Source: Planctomycetia bacterium
GTDB lineage: Bacteria; Planctomycetota; Brocadiia; Brocadiales; Brocadiaceae
Direction of reading: 5' to 3'
Assembly (NCBI GenBank): GCA_015075005.1
Contig: JABTVC010000004.1
Span: 62,001 to 126,000, forward strand
DNA length: 64,000 nucleotides
Shown here: positions 17,130-26,833 of the stretch, in pieces
How positions within the stretch are numbered: the stretch's first letter is position 1
Layout: every line of letters starts with the position of its first letter
Position numbers and translations under genes: made by a program
The notes under the pieces: generated by a model
Databases searched by the model: none
What the model saw: the letters and a program-made list of their open reading frames with translations, nothing else
What the model was told of the DNA's origin: nothing

Positions 17130-18854
17130 ATGAATACTTCATGCTATCGAGTAGAAGATGCCTTATTGAATAGTGGCATCATCAATTCGGAACAACTGGA
17201 AAATGCCAAAACAATACAAAACAAAGAAAACATTCCACTGGAAAGTGTACTTGTTAAACTAGGATATTCGACACGTCCTGAAATTTTGCGGTGTCTGTCT
17301 GATCAATATGATTTGCCGGTAATTGACTTGGATAAAACTCATATCCCTCCTGAAATGATGAGTTTGCTGCCCGTGCCGCTTATAAAAAAGCATGGCATAG
17401 TACCCATATCAAAGAATAATGGTGATACTACCATTGCCGTGAGTAGTCCGCCCGATCTTGGATTTTTAGACAACCTGCGCTTTCTGTTAAACTCGGATAT
17501 TAAATGTGTGCTTGCCACACAGGAAGACATAAGGAATATTATTCATAAATATTTCGACCAGGAACCTTCTGAAGCTATGGATACCCTCCTGAAAGAATTT
17601 ACTGCCCGAGAAACACCTGTGCGTAAGGCAGATGGTGACCGAATGCATAAGCAACAGGCAGAGACGAAAGCCGTAAAAACGGAAGACGAAGGCCCTGTTA
17701 TTCAACTTGTTTCTTTAATTATCAACAAGGCAGTTTCCCTCCGCGCCAGTGATATCCATGTCGAACCTCTTTCAAACAGATTACGTATAAGATACCGTAT
17801 CGATGGTGTATGCCAAGAGATCGACGTACTTCCCAAACACCTTCAGGATTCAATTATTTCCCGGATTAAGATACTGGCCAGCATTGATATTGCAGAAAAG
17901 AGGAGACCACAAGATGGTAGCATTAACCTGAAAAATGCAGGGAAAGATTTAGATATCCGCGTATCGTGTTTACCTTCTATTTATGGGGAAAGCATTGTCA
18001 TGCGTCTCCTTGAGAAATCGGCTATCCTGATGAGCCTGAAAAATCTGGGATTTTATGAAAACGATGACAGGCGTTTTCAATCTATCATCAAGAGACCAAA
18101 TGGCATATTGCTAATTACCGGTCCTACAGGAAGCGGTAAAACAACTACCCTGTATGCTACCATTCATGCTCTCAATAAGACCGACACAAAGATTATTACT
18201 GCAGAAGACCCCGTTGAATACACCCTTCCGGGAGTCAACCAGGGTGAGGTGAATGAAAAGATCGGATATAGTTTTCCTGTAATCTTAAGAACTATGCTTC
18301 GTCAGGATCCTAATATTATTCTTGTAGGAGAGATTCGCGATGCTGAGACAGCGGATACTGCCATTACTGCTGCCTTAACCGGACACCTTGTCCTTAGTAC
18401 TCTTCATACAAATGATGCACCTTCAGCCATTACGAGACTTATTGATATGGGAATAAAACCCTTCCTTGTTGCTACGTCTTTGCAGGGTATTATGGCCCAA
18501 CGCCTGGTTAGAAAAATTTGTTCTCAGTGCAAGGAGCCCGTTACCTATACAACAGATCAATTATCAGAAATGGGATTTGAAGCAGAAGCTTTAACAGAGA
18601 CTGTATTTTATAAAGGAAAAGGCTGCAGGCATTGCAATAATATAGGATATCAGGGCAGATTAGGTATTTACGAACTGTTAGATATGAATGAGACTTTACG
18701 TGACATGACATATCATGTGGCTGCAGCAAATGAGATTAGAAAAGCCGCCAGGACACAGGGAATGACAACACTGAAAGATGACGGACTGAGAAAGGCAAAA
18801 GATGGGAAAACCACATTAGAAGAGGTATTTAGAATTACCGGAATTAATGATTAG
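17130..18854 (+). CDS. pilB: type IV pilus/type II secretion ATPase, PilB/GspE family (first copy)
   Basis: This 574-aa hexameric motor powers pilin assembly at the inner membrane. The N-terminal MshEN-type domain (about 1-160) is followed by a linker and the ATPase. ATPase motifs are SDIHVEPLSNRLRIRYRIDG, Walker A TGPTGSGKTTTLYA (about residue 330), the Asp box and Walker B IILVGEIRDAETADTA, and the His box LSTLHTNDAP. A zinc tetracysteine (CSQC and CRHC, about 465-510) marks PilB/GspE rather than the retraction ATPase PilT. It is the first gene of the pilus operon, 38 bp before a paralogue. Confidence 0.93.
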   Translation: MNTSCYRVEDALLNSGIINSEQLENAKTIQNKENIPLESVLVKLGYSTRPEILRCLSDQYDLPVIDLDKTHIPPEMMSLLPVPLIKKHGIVPISKNNGDTTIAVSSPPDLGFLDNLRFLLNSDIKCVLATQEDIRNIIHKYFDQEPSEAMDTLLKEFTARETPVRKADGDRMHKQQAETKAVKTEDEGPVIQLVSLIINKAVSLRASDIHVEPLSNRLRIRYRIDGVCQEIDVLPKHLQDSIISRIKILASIDIAEKRRPQDGSINLKNAGKDLDIRVSCLPSIYGESIVMRLLEKSAILMSLKNLGFYENDDRRFQSIIKRPNGILLITGPTGSGKTTTLYATIHALNKTDTKIITAEDPVEYTLPGVNQGEVNEKIGYSFPVILRTMLRQDPNIILVGEIRDAETADTAITAALTGHLVLSTLHTNDAPSAITRLIDMGIKPFLVATSLQGIMAQRLVRKICSQCKEPVTYTTDQLSEMGFEAEALTETVFYKGKGCRHCNNIGYQGRLGIYELLDMNETLRDMTYHVAAANEIRKAARTQGMTTLKDDGLRKAKDGKTTLEEVFRITGIND

Positions 18855-18892
18855 CGAAGACAAAGCGTTCATACAATCAGACTACTACGATT

Positions 18893-20635
18893 ATGCAAAT
18901 ACAAGAGAAAACTAAAATAGATTTAAAGACCGAAGCCAAGAAAAGACTTTTTGGACAATTATTGAAAGAAAAAGGGTTTGTTACTGAAGAACAAATTCGG
19001 GAAGCCCTCGCTATACAAAAGCAGAAAGGAGGTTTGCTCGGTGACATACTTGAAGGTCTTCGTTACGTAACTCAAAAGCAGATTATGCAGGCGTTAGGTG
19101 AACACCTGGGATTAGAGATTGTTGATATAGAGAACATAGAAATACCGAATGAAATTATCAATTTGATACCCCATGCCATTGCTCACCTGTATCGTATAAT
19201 TCCTTTAGGTATCAAAAACAACACACTCACCATTGCCCAGGAAGATGCCTTGAACTTCGAAACAATAGATGATTTAAGGTTAATACTTAACCATGCAATA
19301 AAACCCGTACTCTGCAATAAAATCGCAGTTACCAGAGTCTTAGAAAAATACTATCCCAGGAAACACGAGTCAGTAGAGCAACTATTATCAGAATTTAAAA
19401 AAGACGGGTCTTATATTGAGTCTTTTAAGGGCGAGTATATTGATATTGACGAACTAAAGAAGATGGCAGATGCAGCTCCTGTAAAAAAATGGGCAGGACT
19501 CATGTTTTTAGATGCCATAATAAACAAAGCGAGCGACATCCATTTTGAGGCCTTTGAAAACGAATTTAGGGTTAGGTACCGCATAGATGGCCTGCTTTAC
19601 GAAAAGATTTCTCCTCCAAAACAATTAGCAATACCAATTGCCTCAAGAATAAAGGTCATGTCCGGTATGGATATTTCAGAGCGTAAATTGCCTCAGGACG
19701 GACGCATTCAATTAAATGTGGGAGGCACACCTATCGATCTGCGGGTGTCTTCGCTACCCACTAAATTCGGGGAAAGCATTGTTATGCGCTTGCTGAATAA
19801 ATCTGCTGTATCGCTTAATCTGGATACGTTAGGGTTTGATTCAGACGAATTAAATTTAATGTACCAATTATTGACTAAACCAAACGGGATAATCCTTGTT
19901 ACGGGCCCAACTGGTTCGGGAAAAACAACAACCTTATATGCGGCATTAAATTATTTAAATGATATTGGCACAAAAATTATTACTACGGAAGATCCGGTGG
20001 AATATGACATTGACGGACTCATTCAGGTACAGGTAAACCCATCTATCGGCGTCATCTTTGCAAGTTGCTTAAGGGCAATTTTACGACAGGACCCTGACAT
20101 TATCCTTGTGGGAGAAATACGTGACGAAGAATCAGCCAGAATTGCCATACAGGCCTCTTTAACAGGACATCTCGTTTTTAGCACCCTGCATACGAACGAT
20201 GCCCCTACGACGGTATCGCGTTTAATCGATATCAACATTAAACCGTATCTGATCGCCGCCACCGTAGAGGCAATTATTAGCCAAAGGTTAGTGCGTAAGA
20301 TATGTGTATCGTGTAAGGAAAACTACGAACCGTCTGAAGAATCATTAATGGAATTAAACCTTACGAAAGCAGATGTCATTGGAAAAACATTTTTCAAGGG
20401 TAAAGGCTGTAATAACTGCAATAAGACAGGTTATAAAGGACGCATGGGAATATATGAAATCATGGTAATCAATAACGAAATCCGGCGATTAATTATTGAA
20501 CAGGCAAATACAAACACAATCAGAACGGCTGCGAAGAATAATGGAATGAAAACCTTGAGAGACAGCGGATTGAAGGCAATTTACAACGGATTAACAACAG
20601 TCCATGAAGTTGTAAGGGAAACAATGTTGGCATAA
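18893..20635 (+). CDS. pilB: type IV pilus/type II secretion ATPase, PilB/GspE family (second copy)
   Basis: This 580-aa paralogue of the preceding gene has the same order: an MshEN domain (LFGQLLKEKGFVTEEQIREA), SDIHFEAFENEFRVRYRIDG, Walker A TGPTGSGKTTTLYA (about residue 336), Walker B IILVGEIRDEESA, and a zinc tetracysteine (CVSC, CNNC). Two PilB-type motors in tandem before a single PilC are unusual. They may form a mixed ring or serve different pilin sets. Neither carries the AIRNLIRE signature expected of a PilT retraction ATPase. Confidence 0.92.
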   Translation: MQIQEKTKIDLKTEAKKRLFGQLLKEKGFVTEEQIREALAIQKQKGGLLGDILEGLRYVTQKQIMQALGEHLGLEIVDIENIEIPNEIINLIPHAIAHLYRIIPLGIKNNTLTIAQEDALNFETIDDLRLILNHAIKPVLCNKIAVTRVLEKYYPRKHESVEQLLSEFKKDGSYIESFKGEYIDIDELKKMADAAPVKKWAGLMFLDAIINKASDIHFEAFENEFRVRYRIDGLLYEKISPPKQLAIPIASRIKVMSGMDISERKLPQDGRIQLNVGGTPIDLRVSSLPTKFGESIVMRLLNKSAVSLNLDTLGFDSDELNLMYQLLTKPNGIILVTGPTGSGKTTTLYAALNYLNDIGTKIITTEDPVEYDIDGLIQVQVNPSIGVIFASCLRAILRQDPDIILVGEIRDEESARIAIQASLTGHLVFSTLHTNDAPTTVSRLIDINIKPYLIAATVEAIISQRLVRKICVSCKENYEPSEESLMELNLTKADVIGKTFFKGKGCNNCNKTGYKGRMGIYEIMVINNEIRRLIIEQANTNTIRTAAKNNGMKTLRDSGLKAIYNGLTTVHEVVRETMLA

Positions 20636-20684
20636 CTTTACGGTATGAGATTATTGCACAGATAAAAGTCGGAGGAACCTCACG

Positions 20685-21941
20685 ATGTCTGTATTTCAGT
20701 ATAACGCCGTTGACAACAAGGGACAATCAGTAAAAAACAGAATTGAGGCATCCACATCTGATGAGGCCATTACAAAGATACGCGGGCTAGGCCACTTTTT
20801 AACTAGTATGAAAGAAATTAACGTCCGCAAGAAATCTGATGAAACATCAGCGGCAAACACACCGCGTAAAAAACGCGGTGAAATATCTATTTCGTTTGGC
20901 AGGGTGAAATCAAAGGAATTAACCATTTTTACACGCCAACTAGCAACGCTTCAGGATGCAGGCCTGCCAATTATACGTGGTCTTATGATACTTGCATCTC
21001 AAATGAAGAAAGGGTTACTGAAAAAAACTACACGAAAAGTCATTGAAGACATTGAGGGAGGCAGTACACTTTCCGGAGCGTTTGCAAAAAACCCGAGGGT
21101 CTTCGATAAACTGTATATCAACATCGTGAGAGCAGGCGAGACGAGTGGCTCACTCGACGTCATATTGCAACGATTAGCTGACTTTCGGGAGAAGATAGAG
21201 CGGCTTGTAAGAAAAATAATCAGCGCCATGATATATCCAACGGTTGTTGCTGTTGTTGCAGTCAGCATTGTCATCGGCCTTATGATCTTTATTATTCCAA
21301 ATTTTGCAAAGATCTTTGAAGAAATGAATTTGGAACTACCCGCACCGACCAAGATGCTTATTACCATGAGCATGTTTTTAAAGACACAATGGATATTTAT
21401 TCCTTCTATACCGTTTGGAGTTTTTGTTCTATACAAACTTGCAGGAAAAATAAAAACGTTACGGTTATTAATAGACAAAACAAAATTTAAATTGCCCATC
21501 TTCGGAAATATTATAAACAAATCCACGGTATCCAGGTTTACTCGCACCCTTGCAACCCTCACTTCTAGCGGTGTACCCATACTAGATGCACTCAATACTG
21601 TTAAGGACGCTACGGGAAATGCAGCTATGGCTCAAGCCATTCACAATATCCACAATAGTATACGAAGTGGAGAAAACATCGCGAAGCCTCTCCGCGCCTC
21701 AAAAATCTGTAATGAAATGGTCGTTAATATGGTTGAGGTAGGTGAGGAAACGGGGGAATTGGATAAAATGCTCAGTAAGGTAGCGGATAATTATGACGAC
21801 GAAGTGGACAGGGCTGTAGAGGCCATGGTAAGCCTGATAGAACCTATTATGATTGTATTCCTCGGCGGAACGGTTGGCTTCATCGTAATAGCCATGTTTG
21901 TGCCTCTTATAAAAATAATGCAGGGACTAGGCGCTAATTAA
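20685..21941 (+). CDS. pilC: inner-membrane platform protein PilC/GspF
   Basis: This 418-aa protein has two repeated T2SSF domains and three hydrophobic segments (about residues 183-210, 235-255 and 386-412). It opens SVFQYNAVDNKGQSVKNRIE, and the first domain reads FTRQLATLQDAGLPIIRGLM. The second repeats this as FTRTLATLTSSGVPILDALN, and MVEVGEETGELDKMLSKVAD is family-typical. PilC is the platform that the PilB motor turns to add pilins. SD GGAGGA precedes the ATG. It lies 3 bp from the next pilin gene. Confidence 0.93.
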   Translation: MSVFQYNAVDNKGQSVKNRIEASTSDEAITKIRGLGHFLTSMKEINVRKKSDETSAANTPRKKRGEISISFGRVKSKELTIFTRQLATLQDAGLPIIRGLMILASQMKKGLLKKTTRKVIEDIEGGSTLSGAFAKNPRVFDKLYINIVRAGETSGSLDVILQRLADFREKIERLVRKIISAMIYPTVVAVVAVSIVIGLMIFIIPNFAKIFEEMNLELPAPTKMLITMSMFLKTQWIFIPSIPFGVFVLYKLAGKIKTLRLLIDKTKFKLPIFGNIINKSTVSRFTRTLATLTSSGVPILDALNTVKDATGNAAMAQAIHNIHNSIRSGENIAKPLRASKICNEMVVNMVEVGEETGELDKMLSKVADNYDDEVDRAVEAMVSLIEPIMIVFLGGTVGFIVIAMFVPLIKIMQGLGAN

Positions 21942-21944
21942 CAT

Positions 21945-22418
21945 ATGAAAACAAACAGATATTTAGGATTGCTTAAACATGAGGGTTTTTCCCTCATTGA
22001 GATGCTGGTAGTGCTTGTCATACTTGCTATTTTAGCGGGAATTGCAACTCCTGTTTATATTAGCATGAAACCAGCAATGCGACTGAACGGAGCAACCAGG
22101 CAGGTCATGGGAGATCTCATGTGGGCAAGAATGCAGGCAATTAGCCAGAATAACAAATTTAAGATATTTTTTCTGGCAGACAATCATCGATATACCATTT
22201 TGGATGACGATGCTGGTGATGGTACCATTGATAGTGGAGATTTGGCAGTGACAAAAGATATTCACGATGAATATTATGATGTAACTTTTAGTTCGACGGC
22301 TGCTCCAATTTTTCATCCTAGAGGAAATGCGTCAAATTTAGCTACCATAACTATCACAAATTCAAGCGGAACAAAAACGGTAGCAATTTCTATAACTGGC
22401 CGAGTTAAAATAGAATAA
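21945..22418 (+). CDS. prepilin-type protein, GspH/FimT-like minor pilin
   Basis: This 157-aa protein has a short leader and a class III prepilin site, HEGFSLIEMLVVLVILAILA (cleavage before Phe, Glu at mature +5). The helix continues GIATPVYISMKPAMRLNGAT. The C-terminal part is beta-rich with a GspH-like pattern (QVMGDLMWARMQAISQNNKF). It is probably part of the priming complex at the pilus tip. It needs a prepilin peptidase encoded elsewhere. Confidence 0.85.
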   Translation: MKTNRYLGLLKHEGFSLIEMLVVLVILAILAGIATPVYISMKPAMRLNGATRQVMGDLMWARMQAISQNNKFKIFFLADNHRYTILDDDAGDGTIDSGDLAVTKDIHDEYYDVTFSSTAAPIFHPRGNASNLATITITNSSGTKTVAISITGRVKIE

Positions 22419-22443
22419 TGGGTTTAAATACCGTGGAAAAATT

Positions 22444-22818
22444 ATGAAAAATACTTTCAAATTATACAACGAAAAAGGCTTTCTGATGATAGAAGTCATA
22501 CTAGCTATTGCGCTCATCGCTATAGGGTTATTTACCGTAATGAGCTTGGCAACAGCAGTAATTAAGGGCAATACGCAGAGCAAAAAGATTACCACTGCAA
22601 TAACCTTGGCACAGGACAAGATGGAGTATTTTAAAGGGATAGATTACGATAATATCTCCGGAACATATACCGTCTCTAATGATTATTATTTGGATACGCT
22701 GGTACAAAACAATATCCCGGGAACAAATACGAAGACCGTTACAGTCGATGTATACTGGAATCCAGGATCTACGACTTCAAAGCATAAAGTAACATTGCAA
22801 ACTATCTTTGCAAAATAG
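22444..22818 (+). CDS. prepilin-type protein, PilV/GspI-like minor pilin
   Basis: This 124-aa protein has the prepilin segment EKGFLMIEVILAIALIAIGL, with cleavage after Gly and Glu at +5. It continues FTVMSLATAVIKGNTQSKKI. The TLAQDKMEYFKG segment resembles PilV (ALAQ.K.E). The small beta-rich C-terminus ends KVTLQTIFAK. It sits between the FimT-like and PilW-like genes, the usual order of minor pilin operons. Confidence 0.83.
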   Translation: MKNTFKLYNEKGFLMIEVILAIALIAIGLFTVMSLATAVIKGNTQSKKITTAITLAQDKMEYFKGIDYDNISGTYTVSNDYYLDTLVQNNIPGTNTKTVTVDVYWNPGSTTSKHKVTLQTIFAK

Positions 22819-22828
22819 GAGTCTGATA

Positions 22829-23419
22829 ATGTCATATGCACTGAAGAACAAGGAGCAGGGTTTTACGCTTATAGAATTATTGATTGGTCTTGCAATTAGC
22901 CTGATTCTCATGGGTGTCGCAGTCAGCATCTTTAATGTACAACGTAAATCATACAACATGCAGGAGCAGGTTACCGAAATGCAACAGAATGTTCGGGCCG
23001 CCATGGATATGATGGTTAGAGAAATCAGGATGACTGGATATGATCCAACTGATTTAGGTTTTGTTGGAATTGGCACCAATACGACAACGTTACTCCAAAT
23101 CCTGGCGGATATTGATGGCAATGGAACAACTACTGGCACCAATGAAGATATAACCTATCGTTATTATAATGCCAATGATGCAACGTATCCTCGCCAAATC
23201 AAGAGGAACACGGGCGGAGGATTTCAACCGCTTGCCGAGAATATTGATGGATGTAATCTTCTTTACTATGACAGTCATGGCATTGCTACTTCAACGGCAT
23301 CCAGTATTCGTCAGATACGAATTACCATAACCGGAAGGACAACCAAAGCGGACCCTAATCTTGGATATAGTTATGGTACGCTGACTTCCCTGGTAACCCC
23401 GGAAAATCTAAGTAATTAA
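22829..23419 (+). CDS. prepilin-type protein, PilW-like minor pilin
   Basis: The chosen ATG at 22829 follows the SD AGGAG by 8 nt. An in-frame upstream start at 22808 would overlap the previous gene. The protein (196 aa) opens [20 protein letters not shown], a classic prepilin. It continues EMQQNVRAAMDMMVREIRMT, as in PilW proteins, then a beta-rich domain with a possible Asp/Asn-rich loop (ILADIDGNGTTTGTNEDI). It is likely a tip-complex minor pilin. Confidence 0.83.
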   Translation: MSYALKNKEQGFTLIELLIGLAISLILMGVAVSIFNVQRKSYNMQEQVTEMQQNVRAAMDMMVREIRMTGYDPTDLGFVGIGTNTTTLLQILADIDGNGTTTGTNEDITYRYYNANDATYPRQIKRNTGGGFQPLAENIDGCNLLYYDSHGIATSTASSIRQIRITITGRTTKADPNLGYSYGTLTSLVTPENLSN

Positions 23420-23489
23420 GCGACTTTTTTGTCTGACTTTTTAAACCTCAGAATACCAATGTCTAAATTTGCATAGAAGGAGCTTACGT

Positions 23490-24836
23490 ATGCATTCAAA
23501 ATTTCGATCAGAACGATTTGACATAATATCGATATACACAGAGGAACATGGAATAGTCCTTGTTGCCGCCCTGGCGCTTGTAGCTATTTTAGCGCTAGTG
23601 GGTGGTATTGCCGTTATAACAACCAACACGGACGTTAAAATAAGTAGCAATTACAAGTCCAGCGTACAAGCATTATATGCAGCACAATCAGGATTAGAAG
23701 AAGCACGGAATCGTCTTAGCGGCTCATCGTCAGCGGCCAATTATGCAGGTGATCCTGCTGCAAGTCCCAACGCAAATTGGTCTGCATACATCTTGACGAC
23801 AAACACATGGCAGACCTCAGATGACCCAAATTATAAAAACAGCTACACAAATTATATTCCCCAATATACCCCCAACAATCACACAAATACCGGTATAGTT
23901 GTGAATAGCCTTCAAACTGTCACCTCTTACTGGGTTAAGATTCGACATAAAAGGGAATTTGATGCCGAACAAGCTGGTCATACTATTACGTCACGCCACT
24001 ATCATGACAATGATGGAAGCACAGCAACCCATAGCGTTGGAGTGCCAGGGAACATTGTCTATTATGGATACGGAGATCCGTTGTCGCCTACAACCGCGGT
24101 CCAATTTACATCAATCACACCACCAGCAAAATACAAACCTGTGGAAATTATAACGGCATACGGAAAGATCGGCGGTAGCTTAAAGGTAATTGAAATCGAA
24201 GTGGTTCATAAACCAGGACCTCCCATATTAGCTCCTTTATATTCAAAATATTGTTTAGATATAAACGGTTCATCTGGAACTGTTAGTGGAAATGATAACT
24301 GTGGTACGAATCCACCACTTCCCCCAGCTTATGTTTTAAACCCTCCTGGAACGATAGACATAAGTGGTACTCCCAATCTTACAGGTTCTCCATCATCACC
24401 GCAAATTGGGCCAATGGATGTGGATATTATGGGGTATATTAATGAACTAAAAGATGATGCTACAATAACAATAATCAGTGACCAAACCAATGGTACCTAT
24501 GGGAACGCAAGCAGCTATGTTATCTGTTACTCGGACACATCGAATCCTCCTAATACTCAAGGGTTAAAATTAAATGGTGTAACTGGTTATGGTACTTTAC
24601 TGGTAAAAGGAGATTTAAAGCTTGGAGGCGGCTTTATCTGGCACGGATTAATCTTGTCTACCGGCGACGTCGAATTAGACGGAGGTGGTAGTGGAGTAAA
24701 TATTTTTGGGGCAATTCTCTCCGTTCAGACTTCAACCATAAATGGCGGCATTAATATACATTATAATAGCTGTGACATAGAAGACGCCATTGAAAATCAA
24801 CCATTAAAAGTAATCAATTGGAAGGAGATTTACTAA
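23490..24836 (+). CDS. PilX-type large minor pilin
   Basis: Start at the ATG 23490, preceded by AGAAGGAG. An upstream TTG at 23469 is less likely. The 448-aa protein has the PilX N-terminal hydrophobic helix EEHGIVLVAALALVAILALV, followed by NTDVKISSNYKSSVQALYAA and QSGLEEARNRL. The large C-terminal part has only two regions with cysteines (YCLDINGSSG and NDNCGTN). It ends in glycine-rich beta strands (LVKGDLKLGGGFIWHGLILS) and VINWKEIY. It shares the N-terminal block and the ending with the next gene. Confidence 0.8.
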   Translation: MHSKFRSERFDIISIYTEEHGIVLVAALALVAILALVGGIAVITTNTDVKISSNYKSSVQALYAAQSGLEEARNRLSGSSSAANYAGDPAASPNANWSAYILTTNTWQTSDDPNYKNSYTNYIPQYTPNNHTNTGIVVNSLQTVTSYWVKIRHKREFDAEQAGHTITSRHYHDNDGSTATHSVGVPGNIVYYGYGDPLSPTTAVQFTSITPPAKYKPVEIITAYGKIGGSLKVIEIEVVHKPGPPILAPLYSKYCLDINGSSGTVSGNDNCGTNPPLPPAYVLNPPGTIDISGTPNLTGSPSSPQIGPMDVDIMGYINELKDDATITIISDQTNGTYGNASSYVICYSDTSNPPNTQGLKLNGVTGYGTLLVKGDLKLGGGFIWHGLILSTGDVELDGGGSGVNIFGAILSVQTSTINGGINIHYNSCDIEDAIENQPLKVINWKEIY

Positions 24837-24960
24837 TTTCTTTTGCAATTATAAGAATATTTATCGTAGAGTATTTTATAGAATTGCACAATAGCAGGTA
24901 GGAAATTCCCAACCTTTTCAGTTAAGTTACATACGGTAAAATGAAAGGAGCGGGTGGTAT

Positions 24961-26247
24961 ATGAAAGTAAGATGTAAATCAAAAGTGGTACGTTTAATAG
25001 CAACAGACAGAAATGAAAAAGGAATAGTGCTTATTGCTGCAATTGCATTAGTCGCAATTTTAGCATTGGTGGGAACTGTTGCTGTCATCACGACAACCAC
25101 CGACATGAAAATAAGCAGTAATTACAAGAACAGCGTACAAGCCTTTTATGTTGCAGAGGCCGGTTATAACAGGCTTATCGGTGAGTATACAAATAGTCCG
25201 AGTAATTATACTACAAAAGCTAGCGCTACAGCCATAGGACTTTCCGCTACTGATCCGTGTACGGCAAATTTTGGTAGTAACACAGCTTATTGGTTTCCCA
25301 GTGTTACGTATGGTAGCGGCATCCCTTCTGCTTACGTGGATGTTGAAAGCTACGGAAAAATCTTAGGGACAAATAGCATTGCAAAATTAAAGGTGCGCAT
25401 AAAGGCAAGCGCTTCTCTGTTTAACCAAGGCATCTTTAGCGATCAAGGAGTTACTCTTTCAGGAAATGGGAAGACGGATAGCTACAATTCCAGTACCGAT
25501 CCTACGGCATCAATACTTCTGTCAAATGGTGATGTAGGGACTAATAAGAAAGGAGCCGGAAGTATTAGTTTGAGTGGTAATGCAAAGATCTATGGGGATG
25601 CTATGGTTGGACCTGGAGGTAACCCAAATACGGATATTACAACCAGTGGCAATGCCGCGGTCTATGGCAATAAATCCGCTGCGAGTAGCCCCAAAGATAT
25701 GACGCCCATGACCGATCCTGGTGGTGGAACATCAGAAACTTTAAATGTAAATGCTAACAATAGTAAAACGATATCTTCCGGAACTTATCGTCTTCCTAAT
25801 ATCAGTATCAGCGGCAATGCCGACGGTTATATAAATGGTGCTGTGACCTTATATATAGATGGAAATATAAGTATTAGTGGAAATGGAAAGTTAACGATCA
25901 ATTCCGGGGGATCGTTAAAGATTTATGTTTCAGGAACCGTCTCTATAGGTGGAAATGGTATAGCCAATCTAAATAGTAATCCCAAACCGAAAGATTTTAT
26001 TCTGTATGGGACTTCAAATTGTACGAGTGTAGCTATTTCTGGAAATGGAAATCTTTACGGTGCAATATACGCTCCCAAGGCAACCACGAGCATTACAGGA
26101 AATGGCAATATTTATGGATCGGTTGTTGGGAAAACCATTAGTATAACGGGCAATGGCGATGTCCTCTATGACGAAGATTTAAAGAATTTTACGGAAGGTC
26201 CCCCATCAAATTTTAAAGTTATCTCGTGGAAAGTAATCGACTCCTGA
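24961..26247 (+). CDS. PilX-type minor pilin with repetitive SGNG beta-solenoid-like domain
   Basis: This 428-aa protein follows a strong SD (AAAGGAG). The N-terminal helix EKGIVLIAAIALVAILALVG and TDMKISSNYKNSVQAFYVAE match the previous protein closely. From about residue 160 onward the short unit SGNG or ITGNG recurs at least ten times (LSGNGKTDSYNS, SISGNGKLTINSGGSLKIYV, SITGNGNIYGSVVGK). This suggests a beta-solenoid like bactofilins or adhesins. It ends VISWKVIDS, like its neighbour's VINWKEIY. Probably a pilus-tip or cell-surface adhesin, which is an inference. Confidence 0.8.
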   Translation: MKVRCKSKVVRLIATDRNEKGIVLIAAIALVAILALVGTVAVITTTTDMKISSNYKNSVQAFYVAEAGYNRLIGEYTNSPSNYTTKASATAIGLSATDPCTANFGSNTAYWFPSVTYGSGIPSAYVDVESYGKILGTNSIAKLKVRIKASASLFNQGIFSDQGVTLSGNGKTDSYNSSTDPTASILLSNGDVGTNKKGAGSISLSGNAKIYGDAMVGPGGNPNTDITTSGNAAVYGNKSAASSPKDMTPMTDPGGGTSETLNVNANNSKTISSGTYRLPNISISGNADGYINGAVTLYIDGNISISGNGKLTINSGGSLKIYVSGTVSIGGNGIANLNSNPKPKDFILYGTSNCTSVAISGNGNLYGAIYAPKATTSITGNGNIYGSVVGKTISITGNGDVLYDEDLKNFTEGPPSNFKVISWKVIDS

Positions 26248-26307
26248 TTAAGACAAATTGTGAAACTTTGATTGCTATTGATGAATAATATTTTATAATA
26301 AGCAGTT

Positions 26308-26803
26308 ATGCTTATCTATTCTGGTAAAAAAATAAACGTCAAAAAAGACGAGGTTCTCTTAGATGATGGCAGAAAGGTAATGAGGGAAATTATTGAGCAC
26401 CCGGGTTCTGCCGCCATCATTCCTTTTATCTCAGAAAATGAAATTTTCCTTATCAGGCAATACAGGCATGCCGTTAAAGAGACACTTTATGAAATTCCCG
26501 CTGGCACGCTCGATAAGGGTGAAACATTCCTGGCGTGTGCAGGACGTGAATTGGAAGAAGAAACAGGTTATAGGGCAGGTACACTTGAACCCCTCATCAT
26601 TCTCTATCCCTCTCCGGGCATTCTGAGTGAAACGATGCATCTCTTTAAGGCAACGAATCTCGTAAAACCCACACAAATTATCAGATGGACGAATCAATCA
26701 AAGGTAGTGTACAAGTTAAACTGGTGATGCATTAGAGATGGTAAAGAAGGGCACGATCAGAGACGCGAAGACAGTTTGCAGTATTTTGATGTGTGTCAGA
26801 TAA
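26308..26803 (+). pseudogene. nudF: Nudix hydrolase (ADP-ribose pyrophosphatase-like), 3' end frameshifted
   Basis: The first 125 residues are a good ADP-sugar pyrophosphatase: IIEHPGSAAIIPFISENEIF, FLIRQYRHAVKETLYEIPAG, and the Nudix box starting GRELEEETGY. After LFKATNLVKPTQ the frame slips and stops at 26727. The expected ending, DALEMVKKGTIRDAKTVC then SILMCVR and a stop at 26801-26803, is present in another frame. At least two small indels are needed to join the parts. The catalytic core is intact, so the truncated product could fold poorly or the indels may be sequencing errors. Confidence 0.75.
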
Positions 26804-26833
26804 AAATCGCCCCAATCATCTCTTATACTTTTC

